A stretch of 7,752 nt of DNA. Origin: Tardiphaga sp. Its GTDB lineage: Bacteria; Pseudomonadota; Alphaproteobacteria; Rhizobiales; Xanthobacteraceae. A program made the translations under genes and the position numbers. The DNA is taken from contig JAQGJF010000142.1 of the NCBI GenBank assembly GCA_028290765.1, positions 1 to 7,752 on the forward strand. Direction: 5' to 3'. This document shows, in pieces, positions 1 to 5,762 of the stretch; the stretch's first letter is position 1, and every line of letters starts with the position of its first letter. The notes beneath the pieces were generated by a model. The model was not told the DNA's origin, did no database searches, and was given only the letters and a program-made list of their open reading frames with translations.

Positions 1-238
1 TGTGGCTACCCCCACCCGACCAGCCTTCGGCTGGCCACCCTCCCCACCAGGGGGTGGGATAAGAAAGAGCTACGGCAACCGCTCTCTTTCCATATGCGAT
101 AGCCCTGCCGCTTGCGGGGAGAGGTGAAGCGCGCGCCGCGGCACGCCGTGAGGCAGTCAGCGGGTGCTGTCGGGTCGTATCCCGCAGCAGCACCCGCCAC
201 AGGTTAGCCTCACCCTGTCTTTGGTCCGTCTCCTGGCA
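1..238. repeat. Repeat-rich gap downstream of the RTX gene
   Basis: No convincing gene lies here. The stretch holds small palindromes: a hairpin with arms CCAGCC and GGCTGG around position 27, and at 108-123 the sequence CCGCTTGCGGGGAGAG. The same 16 bases recur exactly at 4284-4299 and, inverted, at 4528-4543. This resembles the short palindromic intergenic repeats common in Bradyrhizobium-type genomes, an assignment made from recall and not from a search. A minus-strand open frame across 6-200 has no recognisable domain and is built mostly from these repeats, so it is not called. Confidence 0.6.
160..197 (-). terminator. Stem-loop after the RTX gene, possible terminator
   Basis: Perfect 10-base arms GCGGGTGCTG (160-169) and CAGCACCCGC (188-197) enclose a second short stem, CGGG (171-174) with CCCG (181-184). 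The structure begins 41 bases beyond the RTX stop codon in the direction of transcription. There is no T-run after it, so it is not a classic intrinsic terminator. It may act as a 3'-end stabiliser or be another intergenic palindrome. Confidence 0.4.
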
Positions 239-2419
239 TCACAGGATAAAGTCGTTATGCGTCAGGCTCGCGGCATTGACATGAATGCGAATGTCGGCGG
301 TTCCGTCGCCATTGACATCGCCTTCGAGAAAATGGTCGGCGTAGCGCAATTGGCCGGCGACGCCGCTGAACGCGGCGCTGCCGATGTAGCCAAAGGCCTC
401 GTCGCCGGCGACTTTGGTGTTGGCATCGATGCCTGAGAGATCGATGTGATCGCCTTGGGCGCTCGTGAAGTCGACGATCTGGTCTTCGTGCCCGGGCGCG
501 CTGTCCTGAACCGTCTTGAAGACGAAGTTGTCGGCGCCGTCGCCGCCCGAGAAAATATCCTTCCCCAACCCTCCGGTCAGTCTATCGTTGCCGGCGCCGC
601 CGGAGAGCTGGTTGTCGCCGTTGCTGCCGGTCAGCTGATCGTTGAAGGCGCTCCCGGTCACGTTCTCGATCGAGGAGAGCTGATCGCCGGAAGCGTCGCC
701 ACCGCTTCCGGTGCCAAGCGTCAGATCGACGGTCACCGCGCTCTGCGACGCGGTGTAGTCGGCCGTGTCGGTTCCGGCGCCGCCGGAGAGGATGTCGGCG
801 CCGGATCCGCCGGCAAGCGTGTCATTGCCATTGCCGCCCCAGATCCGGTCGTTGCCGGAGCCGCCCTGAAGCCAATCGTCGCCATCGTTCCCGATCAGGG
901 CATCGGTGCCCGCTCCGCCGATGAGGTGGTTGGCGGCGGCGTCGCCGATCAAGGTGTCGTGATGTGCGCTGCCGGTGATGTTTTCGATCGAATTGAATGA
1001 ATCTCCGGCGGCGTCACCGCCGCTTGCCGTGTCGGTCGCCAGATCGACGCTCACGCCGGCGTGGGACAGCTCATAGCTGACGGTATCCTTCCCGTTGCCG
1101 CCGGCGAAGCTGTCGGTTCCCGAGCCGCCAAGGAAGGTGTCGTTGCCATCGTTGCCCCAGAGGAAATTGTGGCCGGAACCGCCGGACAGGATATCGTCTC
1201 CGGCGCCGCCGGTCAGAGAATCGTTTCCCGCGGCCCCATATATTTCATCGCTTCCGGCGCCGCCGTGGAGAACATCGTTGCCCGGTGTTCCACTGACGGT
1301 GTGGTCGAGCATCAGCAGCCGGCCATGAATGTCCTCGTCGGAGTTTGCGCCAGTCGAGGTCCACGTCACAAAGATCTCGCCATTGGGAAGCTCCGTCACG
1401 TGCGGGCTGACTTCGCTCCGGTCGGTCGCCGAGTTGACGACAAATTCCGGATTGCTCATGGTGCCGTCGGCATTGATGACGCGCGCATAGATGCCGTCGC
1501 CGTGCGAACTATCGGACGCCTCCCACCAGACGGCAACGGCCCGTCCGTCGGCCAGCGCCGTCACGGATTCAAGCGCCCCCTCGCCAATCAGGAAGTTCGA
1601 TCCGACCGCTACGCCGTCGGAACCGACGATCTGTCCGTGAAGCCCGGCATTGTCATCCCACGTCACCAGCACGTTGTCGTTGCTGAGCGCCGTGGGGTCC
1701 GCGTTGAAGCCGCCGGCCGGCGGGCTGATCTGGAAATACGATGCGTCCGTGCTGCCGTCCGGATTCAGAAACTGACCAAACATCGTGCCGCTGCCGTGAT
1801 TCTGCACCACCCAGGTCACGAAGGCGCGGCCGTCGGGCATCGCGGTGACCGTCGGCTGAAATTGGTCGTCGGCAAAATTGGCGTCGATGGTGAATCCGGA
1901 ACCGACCGGGCGTCCATCGGCGCCGAGAAGATGGCCGACAATGTCCCTCCCGCCCTCGAGGTCGCTGGTAACGCTGGACGACACGAGCATGACGTTGCCG
2001 TCGGCCAATGTGGCGGCGGATACTCCGATCCGGGCCTCATCCATATTGACGATGACGGTCGAATTGACGAGGAACTCAGGCCCGAGGTGTCCCCCCGCAT
2101 CGACGACGCGCGCGAAAACATCGTTTTCTCCCGTGGTCAGATTGGTCGACGCCCATGTCACGAGCGCGTCGCCGTTCGGCAACGTCGTTGCCGTCACCGC
2201 ATTCTGTGATTCCGCCGTCGTGTTGACGATGAAATCCGGGGAACTGACGTTGCCATCGGAGTTCAGGATGCGGGCGCGGATTTCGTTGGGAAAGTCGCCA
2301 TTCTCTTGCGATTGCCACGCTACGAGAATGTCTCCGTTCCCGAGGACGGTCTGTGTCGGGTGGCCTTGGTCGCCGGCCGTGGTGGAATTGATGAGATAGT
2401 CCTGGCCCTGGAATCGCAT
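239..2419 (-). CDS. RTX calcium-binding secreted protein with N-terminal seven-repeat propeller-like domain
   Basis: This 726-residue protein is probably exported by a type I secretion system and folds on binding calcium outside the cell. Residues about 15-375 contain seven repeats of 43-60 residues. Most have the core 'DG..LVTW', with the tryptophan at 35, 89, 203, 254, 298 and 353; the third repeat lacks it. This pattern suggests a seven-bladed beta-propeller. From about 379 to 632 come three blocks of RTX nonapeptides (GGxGxDxhx) separated by two linkers. Segments 444-499 and 550-605 are copies of one module 106 residues apart. The C-terminal 95 residues resemble the serralysin-type C-terminal domain, contain an EF-hand-like DVNGDGTAD loop, and end in NDFIL, a typical type I secretion tail. 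There is no N-terminal signal peptide, as expected for this route. GAGGAA lies 8 bases before the ATG. No ABC transporter or membrane-fusion gene is in the window. The binding target or enzymatic role is unknown. The RTX family call is very secure; the propeller is inferred. Confidence 0.95.
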   Translation of the reverse strand: MRFQGQDYLINSTTAGDQGHPTQTVLGNGDILVAWQSQENGDFPNEIRARILNSDGNVSSPDFIVNTTAESQNAVTATTLPNGDALVTWASTNLTTGENDVFARVVDAGGHLGPEFLVNSTVIVNMDEARIGVSAATLADGNVMLVSSSVTSDLEGGRDIVGHLLGADGRPVGSGFTIDANFADDQFQPTVTAMPDGRAFVTWVVQNHGSGTMFGQFLNPDGSTDASYFQISPPAGGFNADPTALSNDNVLVTWDDNAGLHGQIVGSDGVAVGSNFLIGEGALESVTALADGRAVAVWWEASDSSHGDGIYARVINADGTMSNPEFVVNSATDRSEVSPHVTELPNGEIFVTWTSTGANSDEDIHGRLLMLDHTVSGTPGNDVLHGGAGSDEIYGAAGNDSLTGGAGDDILSGGSGHNFLWGNDGNDTFLGGSGTDSFAGGNGKDTVSYELSHAGVSVDLATDTASGGDAAGDSFNSIENITGSAHHDTLIGDAAANHLIGGAGTDALIGNDGDDWLQGGSGNDRIWGGNGNDTLAGGSGADILSGGAGTDTADYTASQSAVTVDLTLGTGSGGDASGDQLSSIENVTGSAFNDQLTGSNGDNQLSGGAGNDRLTGGLGKDIFSGGDGADNFVFKTVQDSAPGHEDQIVDFTSAQGDHIDLSGIDANTKVAGDEAFGYIGSAAFSGVAGQLRYADHFLEGDVNGDGTADIRIHVNAASLTHNDFIL

Positions 2420-2500
2420 TGGCGCATTTCCTCGTTTGTTCCGAAGTCGTTGATTCGACTTTTCGAAAAATGAGGCGACCGCTCATCGAAGATGACACAG

Positions 2501-2529
2501 CGCCGGGCTTGCTCCGGCGACGCCGGAGC
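2501..2529 (-). promoter_or_regulatory. Two overlapping, mutually exclusive hairpins in the RTX leader
   Basis: Arms GCTCCGGC (2511-2518) and GCCGGAGC (2522-2529) form an 8-base stem with a 3-base loop. Arms CGCCGG (2501-2506) and CCGGCG (2514-2519) form a second stem that uses the same central bases, so only one can form at a time. They lie 82-110 bases before the RTX start codon. This is an attenuator-like arrangement, but a chance result of GC-rich sequence is possible. Confidence 0.3.
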
Positions 2530-2607
2530 CATCCCGAACAGAGACTCTGTCATGTGAAAGTAATGTGCGTCGAATTCGGTGAGCTTGTCGCCACTGACGG
2601 CGATGAT

Positions 2608-2634
2608 CATTTGTGATTCTGACAAATGTTTGTC
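2608..2634. promoter_or_regulatory. Overlapping operator-like dyads upstream of the RTX gene
   Basis: Two inverted repeats overlap. CATTTGT (2608-2614) pairs with ACAAATG (2622-2628), and GACAAA (2621-2626) pairs with TTTGTC (2629-2634) across a 2-base centre. AT-rich dyads in a GC-rich genome often mark binding sites for dimeric regulators. The site is about 190-215 bases before the RTX start codon. The regulator is unknown. Confidence 0.35.
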
Positions 2635-2645
2635 TGGGGTTTTCA

Positions 2646-2664
2646 GCGCACAAGCGCGCACAAG
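2646..2664. repeat. 9-base direct repeat phased by one helical turn
   Basis: GCGCACAAG occurs at 2646-2654 and again at 2656-2664, a 10-base period that places both copies on the same face of the helix. It sits next to the dyads at 2608-2634, so it may be part of the same control region. It could also be a chance short repeat. Confidence 0.3.
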
Positions 2665-2815
2665 TCCGCACGCCGAATGTTCCGAAAGTTTCTGTCAATT
2701 TTGACGCGTGAACGACTCCGATCGCGTGGGTTTGCGAGATGGGTGACCGGTCGCGATTCATATCGAGGAGATTTCGGTGACTGCCAGCGAGAACGCGTCG
2801 AGTCAATTAAATGTC

Positions 2816-2842
2816 ACCGTAATACGGTCGGCGTTTTACGCC
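2816..2842 (-). terminator. Two small palindromes at the 3' end of the regulator gene
   Basis: ACCGT-AAT-ACGGT (2816-2828) and GGCGT-TTT-ACGCC (2830-2842) are two adjacent perfect 5-base-arm dyads; the second overlaps the regulator stop codon. They could help end the transcript, but the stems are short and no T-run follows, so the terminator call is weak. Confidence 0.25.
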
Positions 2843-3642
2843 GGCGCAAGTTGCTCCTGAACCATATTCCTCGCGATCTCGATGGTCTGGCTGTCCGCCG
2901 GGAACAGCATTTCCAAAGCGAGCTCCGACAGCGTCACGTCGTTCGGCGTGCCGAATACGGTCACGGTGTTCAGGAAGGACACGACGCCCAGACGCGTCGC
3001 GATCCGAAGCGGCGTCACCAGATGCTGCGACGCCTCGTGGCTCTCATGCGGTTCGGTATCGGCCGGAACCGGATAGGCCGCCACTTCCGCCAGCAACCCC
3101 TGGATGACGGGATCGGCCCGCGTCTCGACCTGCTGGCGAAGCACGCTCAATGTGTGCGCGCGCCATGCGGCGAAGTTCACAATTCGCGGGCCCATTCCAG
3201 CCGGATGCAGAATGAGACGCACGGCGTTGACGGGCGGACGCAACAGCTCCACCGAGCAGCCCTCGTAAAGCTGCGGAAGCGCGGAATTCGACAGCACCAC
3301 ATTCCAATGCCGGTCGACTGCGAAGGCAGGGTAAGGTTTATGCGCCTGCAGAACGCTGTCGATGGCAGCCTTCGCCGCCTCCAGTGCCGCCAGCGAGCGC
3401 TCCTGGAAGGCGGGGGCAAACCCGGCCGCCAACAGCAACATATTCTGATCCCGCAACGGGATGTCGAGGTATTCGGCGAGCCGCGCGACCATTTCACGGC
3501 TGGGCTGCGATCTGCCGGTCTCAAGACAGGACAAATGCCTGGTCGAGCTGTTCGCCGCCAAGGCGAGATCGGTCTGCGTCATGCGGCGTCGCTCACGCCA
3601 GCGCCGAAGCAGCACGCCGAAAGGAAGCTGATGAACGGTCAT
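2836..3642 (-). CDS. XRE-family transcriptional regulator with MmyB-like ligand-binding domain
   Basis: The predicted protein has 268 residues. Residues about 8-62 form a Cro/C1-type helix-turn-helix (LLRRWRERRRMTQTDLA, then the recognition region around SSTRHLSCLETGRSQPS). The remainder matches the MmyB-like ligand-binding domain: its signature stretches include 'VNAVRLILHPAGMGPRIVNF' near 138-157 and 'VFGTPNDVTLSELALE' near 229-244. Members of this family are thought to sense a small, perhaps lipid-like, ligand and usually control a divergent neighbouring gene, here the NTF2-like gene 175 bases away. The ATG at 3642 is chosen because family members begin just before the helix-turn-helix and because a strong 15-base dyad at 3678-3692 would otherwise fall inside the coding region. 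The ATG at 3678 or a TTG at 3693 would add 12 or 17 residues. GGGAG lies rather far (13 bases) from the chosen start. The family call is very secure; the ligand is unknown. Confidence 0.93.
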   Translation of the reverse strand: MTVHQLPFGVLLRRWRERRRMTQTDLALAANSSTRHLSCLETGRSQPSREMVARLAEYLDIPLRDQNMLLLAAGFAPAFQERSLAALEAAKAAIDSVLQAHKPYPAFAVDRHWNVVLSNSALPQLYEGCSVELLRPPVNAVRLILHPAGMGPRIVNFAAWRAHTLSVLRQQVETRADPVIQGLLAEVAAYPVPADTEPHESHEASQHLVTPLRIATRLGVVSFLNTVTVFGTPNDVTLSELALEMLFPADSQTIEIARNMVQEQLAPA

Positions 3643-3677
3643 CGGATCAGCATAACTCCCGGTGTGGAAGCGCGCCA

Positions 3678-3735
3678 TGACCTCACAGGTCAAATCAGCT
3701 GCGTCGAGGCAGCCGCTTTTTGACCCGCCAAGTCA
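3678..3735. promoter_or_regulatory. Paired 15-base operator-like dyads in the divergent promoter region
   Basis: TGACCTCACAGGTCA (3678-3692) is a perfect inverted repeat with 6-base arms and a 3-base centre. TGACCCGCCAAGTCA (3721-3735) is a weaker second copy: 11 of 15 positions match, and the outer TGAC/GTCA is intact. The copies are 43 bases apart, about four helical turns, so two dimers would bind the same face of the DNA. The obvious candidate binder is the adjacent XRE/MmyB regulator, which would control itself and the NTF2-like gene. The structure is directly visible; the regulator assignment is inferred. Confidence 0.55.
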
Positions 3736-3817
3736 TGGCGTTGCGCGAAAACCCAGGCGACATTGGCCGGGGATATCAGCAGATCCCGGGAAATCAGACC
3801 AGAGAAAGAGAACAGCC

Positions 3818-4183
3818 ATGCTCGACGCCCAGACACTCGCCGACCGATATGTCGCGGTATGGAACGAAGCCGATGCGAACAACCGGCGTGCCGCCATTGC
3901 CGCGCTGTGGGTGCCGGAGGGCCAGCACTATGTCGAGGGAAGGCAAGCGCGCGGCTACGAAGCGCTTGAAGAGCGGATCCGCGGATCGCACGAAAAGAAT
4001 GTCAGAGATAACGGCAACCGGTTCCGCGCGGCCAGGAACGTGCGCCGGCTCCGCGACGTCGTGACCTTTCACTGGGAGATGCTTCCGGCCGACAGCGAGA
4101 CCGTGCTGGCCACGGGGCTCGAGTTTCTCATCATCGATAACGATGGACGGGTGCTTGCGGACTATCAGTTCTTCCCCGGATAG
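3818..4183 (+). CDS. NTF2/SnoaL-like small protein
   Basis: The product is 121 residues, the usual size for a single cone-shaped NTF2-like domain. It opens with the typical first helix (LADRYVAVWNEAD), followed by an 'IAALWVPEGQHYVEG' strand region, a helix around 'GYEALEERIRGSHE', and the later strands 'VTFHWEML', 'ATGLEFLIIDNDGRVLADYQFF'. Members include isomerases, dehydratases, cyclases and binding proteins, so the substrate cannot be predicted. No signal peptide is seen, so it is probably cytoplasmic. AG-rich sequence (AGAGAAAGAG) ends 7 bases before the ATG. A longer frame open from 3662 is rejected because it would run through the operators. The gene stands alone, divergent from the XRE/MmyB regulator, its likely controller, and is followed by a strong hairpin. 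Confidence 0.9.
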   Translation: MLDAQTLADRYVAVWNEADANNRRAAIAALWVPEGQHYVEGRQARGYEALEERIRGSHEKNVRDNGNRFRAARNVRRLRDVVTFHWEMLPADSETVLATGLEFLIIDNDGRVLADYQFFPG

Positions 4184-4199
4184 CTGCGCGGCGCGAGAC

Positions 4200-4232
4200 C
4201 GCATCGGTCTCGATTGCATCGAGGCCGATGCG
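4200..4232 (+). terminator. Strong hairpin after the NTF2-like gene
   Basis: CGCATCGG (4200-4207) pairs with CCGATGCG (4225-4232), and CTCGAT (4209-4214) pairs with ATCGAG (4218-4223). With a T-G wobble between them this makes a 15-base-pair stem with a 3-base loop. It begins 17 bases after the stop codon. No T-run follows, but position and strength make it a likely transcription end or mRNA-stabilising structure. Confidence 0.55.
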
Positions 4233-4244
4233 ATGTGGTCAGAC

Positions 4245-4545
4245 CGTAGGATGGGTTGAGCTCTTCGAGCTCTTCACCTCGCGCCGCTTGCGGGGAGAGG
4301 TCGGATGGCGCGCGTCAGCGCGCGATCCGGGTGAGGGGGCGCCAGAGACACAACGCGGCGTTCGACGTAACGTCGACATCCGCCGGCATTTGACACGTGC
4401 GTTTCAGCCCACTGGCTCCGCCCTCGTGGAGACGCCCCCTCACCCGGAGCCCTCGCTTCGCTCGGACCATAGCCGAAGCTTCGCTTCGGCGCTCTTCTTT
4501 AAAAACGGCCGCCGAAGGCGGCCTATGCTCTCCCCGCAAGCGGGG
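4245..4545. repeat. Mosaic palindromic repeat element between convergent genes
   Basis: This fills most of the 393-base gap between the NTF2-like and cupin genes. It begins with a 17-base piece (4245-4261) identical to the start of the repeat at 5529. Two nested long-range inverted repeats follow: a 16-base pair (4284-4299 with 4528-4543) and a 15-base pair (4327-4341 with 4433-4447). Local hairpins also occur at 4302-4329, 4472-4490 (arms GCCGAAG/CTTCGGC), 4507-4523 (arms GGCCGCC/GGCGGCC) and 4532-4545. The layout recalls rhizobial mosaic intergenic elements. No transposase is encoded; open frames here are artefacts of GC-rich repeat sequence. Confidence 0.7.
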
Positions 4546-4576
4546 CGAGGTGACGCTCGCGGCATGTGATCTGCAC

Positions 4577-5314
4577 CTAGCCACGTTTCCCGCCAACCGA
4601 GATGAACGCCATCAGGCACGGCTCCGGCAGCGGGTTGCGCCAGCGGTGGCGGGTGCCGTTTTGCACGACGGAATCGCCCTGGCGGAGATGGACCTTGGCG
4701 CCGTCGTCGAGCTCCAGCGTCATCTCGCCGCGAACCACGATGGCGTAGTCGATGGTGTCAGACGTGTGCATGCCCGGCGCGCTGCGATCGAAATGATCAC
4801 CCATGCCACCGACCTTCTCCGACAATTCCCGCAACCCACTTTCGAACGTGGCGCCGGGCGGCGGCTTCCAGCCTTCGGGGCGCCTGGGCGGATAGGAGAT
4901 CAGGCGGAACATCGTGCCGCCCGGGCCGGGGAAGCCTATCGTTCCCCGGACCATCGGGTCCGGCTCCAGGCCGGTGAGCGCCGGCACGCCCTCGGTGATG
5001 TAGGATTCGTAGAAGGTCAGCCCCGGATTGTTGTCGATCTCGATGACCTGAGGCGTAACGTCAACCGACTTGAACACCGACTTGCCGGCGGCGTCGCGGC
5101 CGGTCAGCACCCGTTTGGGCGGCGGCAGGTCGCTGGCATCTTTCGCTTCGGCGACGCGCGACATCGCCGCCAGAGCGCCGCCGCCGGCGATCGCGGACAG
5201 CGCCTGGAGCAGATGACGCCGATCCCCGCCTTCAAATCGTTCGGAAGCGCGTTCCGCGGCGTCCGAGGATTTGTTCTTGTTTCGTGGCCACCAGCGCCAA
5301 GAGAGCCTGCTCAT
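4577..5314 (-). CDS. Cupin-domain protein with Tat-type signal sequence
   Basis: The product has 245 residues. The C-terminal half (about 170-240) is a single cupin barrel: motif 1 is recognisable as 'GMHTSDTIDYAIVVRGE' (H183, D189, E197) and motif 2 as 'GDSVVQNGTRHRWRN' (G213, H223, N227). These residues probably hold a metal. The middle part, about 67-160, matches the leader seen in related cupins ('RVLTGRDAAGKSV'). The N-terminus differs: after about 30 basic, polar residues comes DRRHLLQ (31-37) and a small-residue hydrophobic stretch ending near 'AEA', which looks like a twin-arginine export signal. The product is therefore probably periplasmic, which is unusual for this cupin type. The ATG at 5314 is preceded by GGAGGA with a 5-base spacer, so the ATG 66 bases upstream is rejected. 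The gene stands alone with repeats on both sides. Its substrate is unknown. Confidence 0.9.
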   Translation of the reverse strand: MSRLSWRWWPRNKNKSSDAAERASERFEGGDRRHLLQALSAIAGGGALAAMSRVAEAKDASDLPPPKRVLTGRDAAGKSVFKSVDVTPQVIEIDNNPGLTFYESYITEGVPALTGLEPDPMVRGTIGFPGPGGTMFRLISYPPRRPEGWKPPPGATFESGLRELSEKVGGMGDHFDRSAPGMHTSDTIDYAIVVRGEMTLELDDGAKVHLRQGDSVVQNGTRHRWRNPLPEPCLMAFISVGGKRG

Positions 5315-5319
5315 CCGTG

Positions 5320-5325
5320 TCCTCC
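5320..5325 (-). promoter_or_regulatory. Ribosome binding site of the cupin gene
   Basis: GGAGGA lies 5 bases before the ATG at 5314. It decides the start in favour of this codon over the ATG at 5380, and so shortens the basic region ahead of the Tat motif. Confidence 0.8.
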
Positions 5326-5392
5326 GCTGTTTTGATTGTTTCTTAGTTGCTGTCTTGGCCGAAAAGGAATTGGCCAGCACGCCGCCGCAATG

Positions 5393-5430
5393 GATCAGGC
5401 GCAGGCGCCGCTATGTGCCCGCGCCTGATC
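5393..5430. repeat. Inverted repeat upstream of the cupin gene
   Basis: Perfect 10-base arms GATCAGGCGC (5393-5402) and GCGCCTGATC (5421-5430) flank an 18-base loop. The centre is about 100 bases before the cupin start. It could be the terminator of a lost gene, an operator, or another palindromic repeat; no T-run is present on either side. From here to 5528 nothing further is recognisable. Confidence 0.4.
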
Positions 5431-5528
5431 AAGGACCACCTTAGCTTCCGAGAAGATTGCAGGCACCTCAAATTGCCGGCTGGGCTCTAGCCAAGTAGTC
5501 TAATGCTCCGGCAACATTTTGCGGGCAG

Positions 5529-5623
5529 CGTAGGATGGGTTGAGCCCTTCGCGAAACCCATCACGTTTCTCGCAGGTCCGGGAGCGACGCGATGGGTTTC
5601 GCAGGGGCTCAACCCATCCTACG
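5529..5623. repeat. Long, nearly perfect inverted repeat
   Basis: The arms are 5529-5562 (34 bases) and 5591-5623 (33 bases). They match in inverted orientation over 19 outer and 13 inner bases, with only a 2-3 base difference between, around a 28-base loop. The outer part, starting CGTAGGATGGGTTGAGC, also occurs once at 4245-4261. This resembles a widespread intergenic repeat of Bradyrhizobium-type genomes. It would form a very stable stem in RNA or single-stranded DNA. Confidence 0.75.
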
Positions 5624-5637
5624 GGCTACAACGGAAA

Positions 5638-5762
5638 CCTCATGGTGAGGAGGCGCTTCTTCAGCGCCGTCTCGAACCATGAGCTGCGCGGCCATCCACG
5701 CGCAACGGCTTCGCCGTTGTCGCGGGAGACGCCGCGCAAGAGCGCGGCTCCTCAGGATGAGG
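5638..5762. repeat. Palindromic repeat element with three hairpins
   Basis: The ends are imperfect inverted copies: CCTCATGGTGAGGA (5638-5651) and TCCTCAGGATGAGG (5749-5762) match at 12 of 14 positions. Inside are three stems: CTCATGGT/ACCATGAG (5639-5646 with 5676-5683, enclosing GGCGCT/AGCGCC), CAACGGC/GCCGTTG (5703-5719) and GCCGCGC/GCGCGGC (5731-5748). This looks like a known kind of non-autonomous intergenic repeat in Bradyrhizobium, a recognition from recall. Its right end overlaps the last codons of the decayed frame at 5752-5967 and supplies that frame's stop. Confidence 0.7.

Larger units (their letters stand above)
2420..2835. promoter_or_regulatory. RTX upstream region with several inverted and direct repeats
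   Basis: This 416-base gap must hold the RTX promoter unless the gene is co-transcribed with the regulator upstream. It is less GC-rich than the coding DNA around it. Visible structures are two overlapping hairpins (2501-2529), overlapping dyads (2608-2634), and a 9-base direct repeat with 10-base period (2646-2664). A TTGACA hexamer reads on the minus strand at 2693-2698, but no good -10 follows at the right spacing. No start site can be assigned. Confidence 0.5.

Noticed and set aside
446..2209. Long plus-strand open frames opposite the RTX gene (446-1000 and 1061-2209)
   Set aside because: They are the antisense of GC-rich glycine/aspartate repeat codons. Their products are low-complexity valine/alanine/glycine text with no domain, while the minus strand is an unmistakable RTX protein.
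239..2419. RTX protein as a pore-forming toxin or serralysin protease
   Set aside because: There is no hydrophobic pore region and no HExxH zinc motif; the N-terminal half is a repeat domain.
2676..2692. Possible alphaproteobacterial LexA box (GTTC-N7-GTTC) near GTTCCGAAAGTTTC
   Set aside because: The second half-site is off by a base and does not match GTTC at the required spacing.
2626..3723. 365-codon plus-strand open frame
   Set aside because: It runs antisense to the XRE/MmyB regulator, is rich in arginine, histidine and glutamine, shows no domain, and crosses the divergent promoter region.
3662..3817. 52-codon N-terminal extension of the NTF2-like protein
   Set aside because: It would read through both operator-like dyads, has no homology to NTF2-like domains, and the ATG at 3818 gives the family's usual length.
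4245..4545. CRISPR array or integron-like recombination sites
   Set aside because: The repeats are inverted and nested rather than regularly spaced direct repeats, with no spacers and no cas or integrase gene nearby.
4397..5335. 312-codon plus-strand open frame
   Set aside because: It is the antisense of the cupin gene fused to repeat sequence; the minus frame has the cupin motifs, a ribosome binding site and a signal sequence.
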